Shown here: positions 1 through 5,718 of the stretch, one piece after another | Layout of the letters: every line of letters begins with the position of its first letter | Numbering within the stretch: position 1 is the stretch's first letter | Source of the DNA: Actinomycetota bacterium | Lineage (GTDB): Bacteria; Actinomycetota; Acidimicrobiia; Acidimicrobiales; JAHWKP01 | Direction of reading: 5' to 3' | Assembly (NCBI GenBank): GCA_019347775.1 | Contig: JAHWKP010000089.1 | Span: forward strand, 1 to 7,346 | DNA length: 7,346 nt | The notes under the pieces: generated by a model | Told to the model about the DNA's origin: nothing | The model's input: the letters and a program-made list of their open reading frames with translations, nothing else | Database searches by the model: none | Program-made: the position numbers and the translations under genes

Positions 1-1
1 G

Positions 2-130
2 TTCTTCGACTGGAGGATCGAGGACTACGAAAGGTTCCTCGCGGACCCCGAGATCCCGGCGATCGCGCGTGAGCTCGCCCTGCAAGAGCCTCCGGTGAGG
101 GCTGACCCCGTCGCCCAGTACGAGTCTTGA
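2..130 (+). CDS. C-terminal end of an unidentified protein (5' truncated)
   Basis: An open frame enters from the left edge and ends at TGA 128-130, giving 42 residues. It starts FFDWRIEDYERFLADPEIP and ends DPVAQYES. The composition is acidic and balanced, third codon positions are mostly G or C, and the opposite strand reads poorly, so I take it as real coding sequence. The segment looks like a soluble helical tail with no membrane segment, cysteine or signal. I do not recognise the family from so short a piece, and no function is offered. The next readable material on the same strand is frameshifted, so this may be the last intact gene before a degraded stretch. Confidence 0.6.
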   Translation, partial: FFDWRIEDYERFLADPEIPAIARELALQEPPVRADPVAQYES

Positions 131-134
131 CGAG

Positions 135-617
135 TTGATGGCAGCTCCCGCGGCCCCTGCTTGCTCCGGCACAACGACTCAGCCGCCGAGGTCGAAACAC
201 ACAGAGGAAATGGCGCAGGTGGTCGGCGACTGTTCGCTTGGCGAGGCCGAGCGAGAAGAAGGGTGCAAGCAACCGGCCTCGGCCGCGGAGGCGGCGAACA
301 GCGACGATTCCGACCGTGGTGCGGTCATCCACGAGCCGGGCCGGAGCTGCCAGCTACTTCCTGGTTTGAAGAGGTTCCAGTCGATGACGGTACCTTCACG
401 ATTGCTGGCTGGGACCAGCCGTACTGCATCCGCTCCCAGACAACGCCGAGGATGGGCCAGGAGTTGCCTATGGTGACGTCAGCGGAATCTGACCGTGCAC
501 GAGCTCGGCGAGACTATGCGCGAGGTGTACATCGGGCCACATCTACTCGGCCCGTCGCTTGGAGAGGTCGAGCGGCAGCCAGTACCTTTTCGGGCGGCGC
601 CGAGGTGTGCTCGATGA
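135..617 (+). pseudogene. Possible decayed + strand gene, read through three frame changes
   Basis: No single frame is convincing here, but protein-like pieces follow one another on the + strand. The first, from about 135, includes ACSGTTTQPP, which resembles the region after a lipoprotein cysteine, then an acidic stretch to about 350. The second frame carries FEEVPVDDGTFTIAGWDQPY (about 368-427). The third carries DNAEDGPGVAYGDVSG (439-486). The fourth carries LTVHELGETMREVYIGPHLL and runs to TGA 615-617. Joining them needs indels near 350, 430 and 487. The arrangement suggests an exported or lipid-anchored protein of roughly 150 residues that has been inactivated. The family is unknown, and the minus strand also has open stretches here, so the call is tentative. 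Confidence 0.3.
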
Positions 618-685
618 CGTGAACGGCCGGCATCAGTGACTCCTCTCCTCAGGGCCGCGAGCTGTCGCGGGCGCGATCTTGTCGC

Positions 686-970
686 TCCGGACGGCACAGA
701 CACGCTGGCGGCGATGGTGTTCGTGTTCGGGTCCACCCTCACCACCGTCGACTGGCGTCGCCACCCACACCGCCTCCTCGCCCACGGCCACAGCCGAGGA
801 GCCCTGGCCGACCTCGATAGCGGCGCTGACTGCCAACCGCCTGGGGGCGATCCGTTCCCGCTGCCGGCGCAGGCAGAGCCCACGAGCGCCACGGCCGCCA
901 CCAGGGGCGCGGCTGCGCGTCGTGCGGTCAGTCCGTGCCGATTGGAGCAGATCGCCGCTCTCCCGTTCAT
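686..970 (-). pseudogene. Truncated, frameshifted beta-propeller (YVTN/NHL-like) lipoprotein
   Basis: ATG 968-970 opens a lipoprotein signal peptide: charged start MNGRAAICSNRHGLTARR, hydrophobic core APLVAAVALVG and a lipobox-like GSAC followed by AGSGNGS. The frame then shifts near 838 to give SSAVAVGEEAVWVATPVDG, and shifts back near 748 to give TVVRVDPNTNTIAASVSVPS. These two strings form one typical blade of a secreted beta-propeller of the YVTN/virginiamycin-B-lyase-like type, where blades read 'AVAVGEGAVWV...TVVRVDPNTN'. No later blade is recognisable, so the gene is both frameshifted and truncated. It starts 16 bases after the membrane protein stop at 987, so it was probably the third gene of the sigma-factor operon. 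An intact version would sit outside the membrane, perhaps as a sensor or ligand-binding partner (inference). Confidence 0.6.
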
Positions 971-986
971 GACCCGAGTTGGCCGA

Positions 987-1874
987 TCAGTAAGACGAGA
1001 CCGCCGGCGCGACGGAGAAGGACGTCGAGCCGCGGGCCACTGCGCCGCTACCGCTCCAGTCGGTGTGCCAGTACGCGCTACCCGTGTACTGGCCGGGCCC
1101 GGCGCTCGGCGCCTCGCTCCTGGCATCGCAGGCTGAGGTGGGGTCCAGACCGGTTCCGTTGCCTCCGTTGATCTCCTGGCACCACACCATGGGACTGGAG
1201 AAGGACTCACCAGGGGCGAGGACGTGCGGGGTGCAGGGCCGGAAGTAGGCCGCCCGCCAGATCTCTGCCTCGGCACCCGACTCGGTGACGGTCACGATGA
1301 AGGCACTGCGGTCCGTCGGGGACTGGCATTTGCTGGGCAGGTTGCACGGAAGCGACGACTCGTTCGTGAGGGTCAGGGTGAAGTGGACTGGTACCCCGAC
1401 GGCGTACCGGCTGGCGTCGGTGGTGAGCTCCAAGGCCATCGGTTCCCGGACGAGAGCTCGGTCGCAACTCGCCAACGCCGGCGGAGTGGCGACTGCGGTT
1501 GGATCGCCCCCCCCGGCGCCCGGCTGGGGTGAGCGTGTGGCCGCCGTGGTGGGGGGGGTGGGGGGCTTTCGTTGGGCCTTCGCCGGCTCGTCCACCTCCG
1601 ACACAGAGCGTTCCACCTCGGTCGTCGGCCCGTTTGAGGGCGTGACGCTCGTCGGCACCTCGTCCGTCTGGCTGGCCGGGCCGGCCACCAGCGTGGTGTT
1701 GCCGTCCCGGCGCCCGTCGAGGAGTACGGCGGGAGCGGCGGCCAGGAGGAGGACCAAGGCGGCGACGAGGCCCTGGAGGGAGCGGCGCTGACGACGACGG
1801 CGGGTCCCCTCTCGGACCACGTCTTGGTGGATCCGCTGGCGGGGCAGGTTGTGGGGAATTTCGTCTTGCCACAT
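987..1874 (-). CDS. Single-pass membrane protein paired with sigma factor; putative anti-sigma-like regulator
   Basis: The 295-residue product has a short, very basic cytoplasmic segment (about 32 residues, ending TRRRRQRRS), one membrane helix (LQGLVAALVLLLAAAPAVLL, about residues 33-52), then a low-complexity Pro/Thr/Gly linker to about residue 135. The outer domain (137-291) is beta-rich: a strand like VGVPVHFTLTLTNESSLPC is followed by APGESFSSPMVWCQ. That pattern resembles BsuPI-type or other Ig-like beta-sandwiches, and it holds six cysteines. ATG codons lie at 1880 and 1874. The Shine-Dalgarno GGAAGGA abuts the first and sits six bases before the second, so I choose 1874. The gene begins 23 bases after the sigma-factor stop, which implies co-transcription and suggests control of that sigma factor. 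The cytoplasmic part is much smaller than known anti-sigma domains, so the role is inferred from position. It could instead be a sigma-regulated envelope protein. Confidence 0.75.
   Translation of the reverse strand: MWQDEIPHNLPRQRIHQDVVREGTRRRRQRRSLQGLVAALVLLLAAAPAVLLDGRRDGNTTLVAGPASQTDEVPTSVTPSNGPTTEVERSVSEVDEPAKAQRKPPTPPTTAATRSPQPGAGGGDPTAVATPPALASCDRALVREPMALELTTDASRYAVGVPVHFTLTLTNESSLPCNLPSKCQSPTDRSAFIVTVTESGAEAEIWRAAYFRPCTPHVLAPGESFSSPMVWCQEINGGNGTGLDPTSACDARSEAPSAGPGQYTGSAYWHTDWSGSGAVARGSTSFSVAPAVSSY
1505..1566. repeat. Long homopolymer G/C tracts in the linker of the membrane protein
   Basis: On the + strand there is a run of eight C (1507-1514), then a run of eight G (1551-1558), a single T, and a run of six G (1560-1565). 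On the coding (-) strand they encode the Gly-rich and Pro/Thr-rich linker. Runs this long are prone to slippage, and the G-rich strand could form a G-quadruplex. Confidence 0.8.
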
Positions 1875-1896
1875 GGTCATTCCTTCCGGGTCGTTC

Positions 1897-2460
1897 TCAC
1901 GACGTCCACGGTCCTTGCTCCCCGAGGATCCGGCGAAGCTTCTTGACCGCCTCGTGCGTAGCGTCCTTCACCTGCGATTCCGTCAGGCTCAGCTGGGCGC
2001 TCGTCTCCTGGACGCTGGCGTCGAAGAGGTAGCGCCAGGCGACGACGTCTCGCTGACGCTTGGAGAGGTCCTTCATGGCCGCGGCCAGGACGTCGCGGGT
2101 CACCGCCACTTCCTCCTCGCCGGTGGGCCGGGATGCGCGCCAGTCGGCCTGCTGCTCGTCTGAAGCGAAGGCGTGGAACGAAAGTCTCTTGCGCCCCATC
2201 TCTAGGCACACGTTCAGCGCCGTCCGCACCACCCACGCCTCTGGGTTGTCGTGGCGGCGTACCCGCGCCCACCGGGCATAGGCCCGAGTCAGCGCCTCCT
2301 GGGCCACGTCCTGGGCTTCGGACTGATTCCGGAAGAACCGCCATCCCACGAAGTAGGCGCGCTCCAGGAGACGGTCGTAGCGGTCCTCGAAGTCGCGTTC
2401 GGCGCTGACTTCCTCCGTAGGCTCCACGTGCACATAGTCACTGATCAGTGCGGACCTCAC
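1897..2460 (-). CDS. ECF RNA polymerase sigma factor (SigE-like, sigma-70 family)
   Basis: It directs RNA polymerase to an alternative promoter set, probably in response to envelope signals. Sigma region 2 covers FEDRYDRLLERAYFVGWRFF through AQDVAQEALTRAYARW and PEAWVVRTALNVC (about 70 residues). An acidic linker (TGEEEV) follows, then sigma region 4: LSKRQRDVVAWRYLFDASV and a helix-turn-helix with ETSAQLSLTESQVKDATHEA and KKLRRILGE. There is no sigma 3 domain, as expected for ECF factors. The frame stays open to a GTG at 2544. However, a promoter-like element (2497-2520) and a 12-base palindrome (2439-2450) lie inside that extension, so I prefer GTG 2460; GTG 2433 or 2427 are also possible, and none has a strong Shine-Dalgarno. 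The stop at 1897-1899 is followed closely by the membrane protein, the usual layout of a sigma/regulator pair. Confidence 0.88.
   Translation of the reverse strand: MRSALISDYVHVEPTEEVSAERDFEDRYDRLLERAYFVGWRFFRNQSEAQDVAQEALTRAYARWARVRRHDNPEAWVVRTALNVCLEMGRKRLSFHAFASDEQQADWRASRPTGEEEVAVTRDVLAAAMKDLSKRQRDVVAWRYLFDASVQETSAQLSLTESQVKDATHEAVKKLRRILGEQGPWTS
2439..2450. promoter_or_regulatory. 12-base perfect palindrome at the 5' end of the sigma gene
   Basis: CACTGATCAGTG equals its own reverse complement. It lies just upstream of the alternative GTG starts at 2433 and 2427. It could be an operator for a dimeric regulator or a small mRNA hairpin; it may also be chance, as it falls inside the extended reading frame. 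Confidence 0.3.
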
Positions 2461-2496
2461 GCGGAGTGATGCTCCACGGACCGGTATTGGTTGGGT

Positions 2497-2520
2497 GACG
2501 GGTGCAACATTCCTGGTTCT
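2497..2520 (-). promoter_or_regulatory. Possible ECF-type promoter for the sigma operon
   Basis: On the - strand AGAACC (2520-2515) is followed 14 bases later by CGTC (2500-2497). ECF promoters commonly pair an AAC-containing -35 box with a CGT-containing -10 box at about this distance, and many ECF genes are autoregulated. The spacing is slightly short and the match is by eye, so this is a weak call. Confidence 0.25.
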
Positions 2521-2559
2521 CTCGGGCAGGGATCTCCATCGCACCGCTGTTGCGCCTGA

Positions 2560-2736
2560 GGCGCCGATGTGGCTCGAGCCTGTCCTTGCGCACGACTTGG
2601 GACATCAGTACGGCTCGCTCCGCCTCCTGGCCCCGCTGCGACGGCTGGGCATCGCCGACGACGACGCATTCGACCTGAGCGCAACGGCTGCGCCGAGCGG
2701 TGGATGAAGGCCCTCAACGAACAGCGCCTGTGGAGT
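2560..2736 (+). pseudogene. Remnant of a DDE transposase (IS3-like integrase core)
   Basis: The + strand encodes VLAHDLGHQYGS, a match to the 'HDxGxQYxS' motif around the second catalytic Asp of rve/IS3-type transposases. LRRLGIADDDAF follows. After a small frame change near 2677 comes ERNGCAERWMKALNEQRLW, matching the 'NGxAERWxxTLKEQxLW' motif with the third catalytic acid. About 34 residues separate the Asp and the Glu, close to the DD35E spacing once a small deletion is allowed. Neither the N-terminal half with the first Asp nor the usual C-terminal end is present, so this is a non-functional scrap. It lies directly upstream of the sigma gene, on the opposite strand, and may have altered that promoter region. 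Confidence 0.6.
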
Positions 2737-2938
2737 AATGACCGCTCTGGCAGCGAGCGGCTGGCGACTGGACGCGCACGAAGATCTCGCAGCTCCGCTA
2801 CGGCCCCGCCACTCGGTGACGCCGAGCACGGGAACGGCTGATACGGCTCGCCGAAATCTTGCCCGCCAAGTAATCCTCAAGCCTTTGCCACGCCTCCTCC
2901 ACGGCAGCTTGATCCTTCGATCGACCAGGTGAACCGAG
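2737..2938. other. Short intergenic stretch between the transposase scrap and the repeat-protein gene
   Basis: No convincing gene is present. Reading the - strand, a short frame ending at 2798 contains AVEEAWQRLEDYLAGK, which looks protein-like but has no clear start of its own. The Shine-Dalgarno of the next + strand gene (AGGTGA) lies at the right end. Confidence 0.4.
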
Positions 2939-3475
2939 GTGGACGCCATCGACAGTCGTCTCCGGCTTCTCCTCGGTGGTAGGTCCAAGCAGGCGTCCAC
3001 ACTGGCCCGCAACGCTGAGCCGGCAGTCAAGGCGAGGACGTTGTCGCTGCACCGGACCGCTGAGGCGGCCCGGGTGACCGCAGCGAAGGCCCGGGTCACG
3101 ACGGTGACGCGGGCGACCGCAGCCGGTGTCGCCGCAGCGAAGCTCGTCGCGGTGACCGTCGAGAACAACAGGATCGTGGCGGCCGCGTCCAGCGAACTCG
3201 CCAAGGCGTCGGCGAAGGTCGCGCAGACCCAGGCCGGGACCGCAGCCAGGATCACGGCGCTCGAAGCGGAGAGGGCAGCCCGGATCGCGCTCGAGGAAGC
3301 CCAGAAGAACGCACAGCGGGCGATCGAAATGGCCCGGATCACTGCCCAGCAGACTGCGGAGGCGGCCCAGGTGGCGGCGCACACTGCGGCGGTCACGACT
3401 GTCGAAGCGTCCCGGGCCGCGGCACTAGCTGCTGGCGCAGTCGTGGGCGCAGCCGTCGGCGCCGTGTCCGACTGA
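2939..3475 (+). CDS. Alanine-rich helical 11-mer repeat protein, function unknown
   Basis: The 178-residue product starts at GTG 2939, with AGGTGA six bases upstream as ribosome binding site. It has no Phe, Tyr, Trp or Cys and only one Pro (residue 28), and is dominated by Ala, Thr, Val, Arg and Glu. From about residue 36 to the C-terminus it can be laid out in 11-residue units, clearest at 102-145: AARITALEAER, AARIALEEAQK, NAQRAIEMARI, TAQQTAEAAQV. Residues 40-63 and 139-162 match at 14 of 24 positions and lie 99 residues apart, exactly nine units. The end, AAGAVVGAAVGAV, resembles a glycine zipper that might insert in a membrane. Such hendecad helices occur in LEA group 3, apolipoprotein-like and right-handed coiled-coil proteins, but I cannot assign a family. 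There is no signal peptide. IS remnants flank it on both sides. Confidence 0.7.
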   Translation: MDAIDSRLRLLLGGRSKQASTLARNAEPAVKARTLSLHRTAEAARVTAAKARVTTVTRATAAGVAAAKLVAVTVENNRIVAAASSELAKASAKVAQTQAGTAARITALEAERAARIALEEAQKNAQRAIEMARITAQQTAEAAQVAAHTAAVTTVEASRAAALAAGAVVGAAVGAVSD

Positions 3476-3514
3476 GCCAGCCCTGACCGCAACTGCCCGG
3501 CCAACATCCTGCCA

Positions 3515-4555
3515 TTAGTCGAACTCGCGCCCGGTCGCGGTCCGAGCTCCACGCCGCCTCCCGGTCTCGCAGACAGCGGATCTCGCCGTCGCGCAGGCCG
3601 TAGTAGACCAACGTGAGGACTGTGCGGGCGATGGCCACCTGGGCCTTCTTGGTGCCCGCCGCTCGGCGATGGCCCGGAACGACCCCATGAGGTGGTCGCC
3701 GCCGTGGTGGCGGGCCACCGCCTCGATGGCCGACCAGCGCACCAGCTTGGGGCCCTGCTTGGTGATGCGGCCCGGGCGACCTTGGTGTCGGACTCCCGGT
3801 GCTGGAGCGTCAGCCCCGCCCACGAGCACAGCGCCTCGGCCGAGCGGAACCGGGTGACGTCGCCGATCTCGGCCACGAACACCGCGGCGAACACCCGCCC
3901 CACCGTGGATGGCCTGGATGGCCTGTTAGGCGCGGTGGTGGCGAAGCGCCAGGTGGATGTCGCGGTCCAAGGTCGTGATCTCCTGGACGTGGACCGCGAT
4001 CAGGTCCTGCAGAGCACCTCCGGGCGGTTGGTGTAGGCGTCAGCCAGCTCCAGGCTGTCGAGTTGGGCGGCGAGCGGTCCCCACCTGTGGCCGAACTGGG
4101 GCAACACGCCGTTCTTGGCCATGACCGCGTGCACCTGGGCCTTCAGCCCAGTACGCAGGTTGGACAGCTTGGCCGGGGAGCGCACCATCTCCCCACAGCT
4201 CCCGGATCTCGCGTGGGACGATCCAGGCCTCGGCTAGGCGCCCGAGGCGCAACAGGTCGGCCAAGTCCCGGGCGTCGCGCTCGTCATTCTTGACCCGACG
4301 ACGTCCCCAGTCGTTGCCCTGCGGGTGGGCCAGGTGGACCACCGGCTCATCTCCTGGAGCACATCCACGGCCCAGTACCACCGGTAGGTGGCCTTGACGA
4401 CCACGTGGGCACCGGGGCCCGCCTGGGCCACCTCGGCGGCTAGGCGCACCCGTTGTCGATGCGCACCACTCCAGCTTCTCGCCTGGCGTTCATGCGGTAG
4501 ATCACCGATCGGCGACGGTGAAGTGAAGGTCGATCCCGACGTACTGTCGCTCCAT
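3515..4555 (-). pseudogene. Degraded IS110-family transposase (DEDD recombinase)
   Basis: Starting at ATG 4555 after a GAGGAGG ribosome site, pieces of one IS110-type protein follow in order across frames: MERQYVGIDLH, then VRLAAEVAQAGPGAHVVVKA, YWAVDVLQEM, VVHLAHPQGNDWGRR, VKNDERDARDLADLLRLGRL, SNLRTGLKAQVHAVMAKNG, GRVFAAVFVAEIGDVTRF, ALCSWAGLTLQHRESDTKV, GRITKQGPKLVRW and TLVYYGLRDGEIRCL. The first Asp (GIDLH) and the NDERDARDLADL acids of the DEDD site remain. The expected Glu of 'VVVEATYGWYW' is Lys here. Frame breaks lie near 4503-4522, 4445, 4345, 4190, 4012, 3903, 3775 and 3658, and TAA replaces a sense codon at 3926-3928. The total span (about 345 codons) is normal for the family. The protein cannot be made; this is an old insertion. 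The exact 3' end is unclear (TAA 3515-3517 in one frame). Confidence 0.9.
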
Positions 4556-4599
4556 AGGGGCCTCCTCATCTTCGTCGAGGGGTTGGTTTTGTGAGGACC

Positions 4600-4616
4600 C
4601 CGAGTTCAGCACTCGG
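4600..4616 (-). repeat. Perfect inverted repeat, 6-base arms, upstream of the IS110 transposase
   Basis: On the - strand CCGAGT-GCTGA-ACTCGG forms a stem-loop with a 5-base loop. It lies about 45 bases before the transposase start, with no U-run after it, so it is not a typical terminator. Confidence 0.6.
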
Positions 4617-4628
4617 AACCCTTCACGG

Positions 4629-4646
4629 GGAGCGGAGGTCCGCTCC
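4629..4646 (-). repeat. Perfect inverted repeat, 8-base arms, upstream of the IS110 transposase
   Basis: GGAGCGGA and TCCGCTCC are exact reverse complements separated by two bases. As RNA the inner pairs would open to form the loop. It may be part of a bridge RNA stem. Confidence 0.65.
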
Positions 4647-5254
4647 TTCACCACGGCGCGTATCGAGCTGAGTTGGCCCGGTCACCGGGGTACCCCGCCG
4701 AAACCAGCCCTACTTCGTCGGCGCCGCTCACGCTCGACAACGTGCGCGCCGATCGACGAGCACGGTATCGAAGGCGTCACCCGTGGGGCCGCACGACTTC
4801 GGCACATCTCGTGCCCGGTAGCGCAGCGCTCTTCCTGCAGAGTGCTCGCTGAACAGCCGCTACGTATGCTCCGTTCGGCGCTGGTGAACAGCCCTAGGGT
4901 GGCCCGCGTTCTGGAGCCGCCAGTGGGGGCCGAGATTGGCGCACTGCGACTCGGGGACCGTCTGCCACGTTCAAGGCTCCGTTCCGCCCGGGTCGCTTGG
5001 CGCAAGAGGGGGCGCTCCTGGTCCCCGCCTCGATCGTCCGTCGAGGCCTCAGCCACTGTCGGGATATCCGGCCTCGCCGTCCTCGTCGATGATTCTGGAG
5101 GAAGGCGCCACTCCGGGGACGTGTGGACGAGAGTCCTCGGGCCGGTGGTCTGAGCCGATACCATCCCAGCGTGGGAGCACCGTCGCATTCCCCAATGGGA
5201 CCACAGCACGCCTCGGTCGAGCGGCGCCCAGCACGTCGCCCCGCCAGCCTCTGG

Positions 5255-5283
5255 ACGCCCTTGACATCCAGCCGTCAGGGCGT
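5255..5283. repeat. Strong hairpin with 10 paired bases and one bulge
   Basis: ACGCCC-T-TGAC pairs with GTCA-GGGCGT around the loop ATCCAGCC, with a single bulged T. The left arm also contains TTGACA, the -35 consensus, but no good -10 box follows at the right distance. No T-run follows on either side, so it is not a standard terminator. Its role is unknown. Confidence 0.5.
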
Positions 5284-5330
5284 TGAACGCAGCTATTGGG
5301 GCCGCCCAGACCCTCGGCTCTAGTGTGGCT

Positions 5331-5370
5331 CTACGCGTTTGAGTGCGTCACAGCCATGACTGGCTCCTCT
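5331..5370 (-). other. 8-codon ORF with a near-ideal ribosome binding site
   Basis: On the - strand AGAGGAG (5370-5364) lies six bases before ATG 5357, which opens MAVTHSNA and stops at TAG 5331-5333. The ribosome site is better than that of most larger genes here. It could be the decapitated start of a lost gene, a leader peptide or chance. No gene follows in a suitable frame. Confidence 0.25.
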
Positions 5371-5718
5371 CGAGCAGGAGCTGAGCGCGAGCCGGGCGGT
5401 CCGCGCCCAGCCCGTGGATGTGCCGCACCTATCAGCTCACGAAGCGCCCAGATGCGCCACGGCCAAGCCGGACCGAACCGGCAGAGCTTCGATCGCGAGC
5501 CGGGCATCCTCGTCAGCGTGCGCTGGGACCTGCCGATCGCCGCGCCGCCTCTCGCGACATTGGCGGGTCCCCGGCCTGAGGCAGACGAGCACCGATCATT
5601 CTCTCGCGCTGGCCAGGCTGAGCGACGGGTACGCCTCGGCTGGCTGCGATCTTGTCGCCCGGCAAAGTGAGCGACGAACTGGCGAGATGACGAGAACGGT
5701 CCGGATGACGAGCCGGTT

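Larger units (their letters stand above)
4556..4700 (-). ncRNA. Candidate remnant of an IS110 bridge RNA region
   Basis: In IS110-group elements the non-coding left end, upstream of the transposase, encodes a structured bridge RNA that pairs with target and donor DNA (known for the group). The corresponding stretch here has no gene and, read on the - strand, holds the palindrome GGGGTACCCC, then a hairpin with 8-base arms (4629-4646), then one with 6-base arms (4600-4616), ending at the transposase ribosome site. The hairpins are seen directly; the bridge-RNA identity is inferred from position. Limits and loops cannot be defined by eye, and the element is dead. Confidence 0.35.
4740..5718. 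other. About 1 kb without a supportable gene
   Basis: Several open frames cross this stretch on both strands, but they are rich in Arg, Ser and Pro and show no domain, so I regard them as chance frames in GC-rich DNA. Three details stand out: a protein-like - strand tail ending at 4728 (RLFSEHSAGRALRYRARDVP and then GDAFDTVLVDRRARC), a strong hairpin at 5255-5283, and an 8-codon frame with an excellent ribosome site at 5331-5357. The likely explanation is eroded genes, as elsewhere in the window. Confidence 0.5.

Noticed and set aside
479..1276. A 265-codon minus-strand frame overlapping the membrane protein gene
   Set aside because: Its 5' half is out of frame with the true membrane protein; only the part from 970 onward carries the lipoprotein start and one propeller piece, which is annotated separately.
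2605..3903. A 432-codon open frame on the minus strand
   Set aside because: Only its first 40 or so codons are IS110 transposase; after the frame break it is low-complexity sequence antisense to the 11-mer repeat protein.
4842..5153. A 103-codon plus-strand frame with Val-rich pieces such as VGISGLAVLVDDS
   Set aside because: It has no ribosome site, a highly Arg-rich middle and competing minus-strand frames, so the evidence is too weak for a gene call.
4682..5209. A 175-codon minus-strand frame
   Set aside because: Ser/Arg-rich with no recognisable motif and no good ribosome site; not supported as a gene.
5261..5289. TTGACA with TGAACG 17 bases downstream as a housekeeping promoter
   Set aside because: The -10 match is poor, the -35 box sits within a hairpin arm, and no gene follows at a sensible distance on the + strand.
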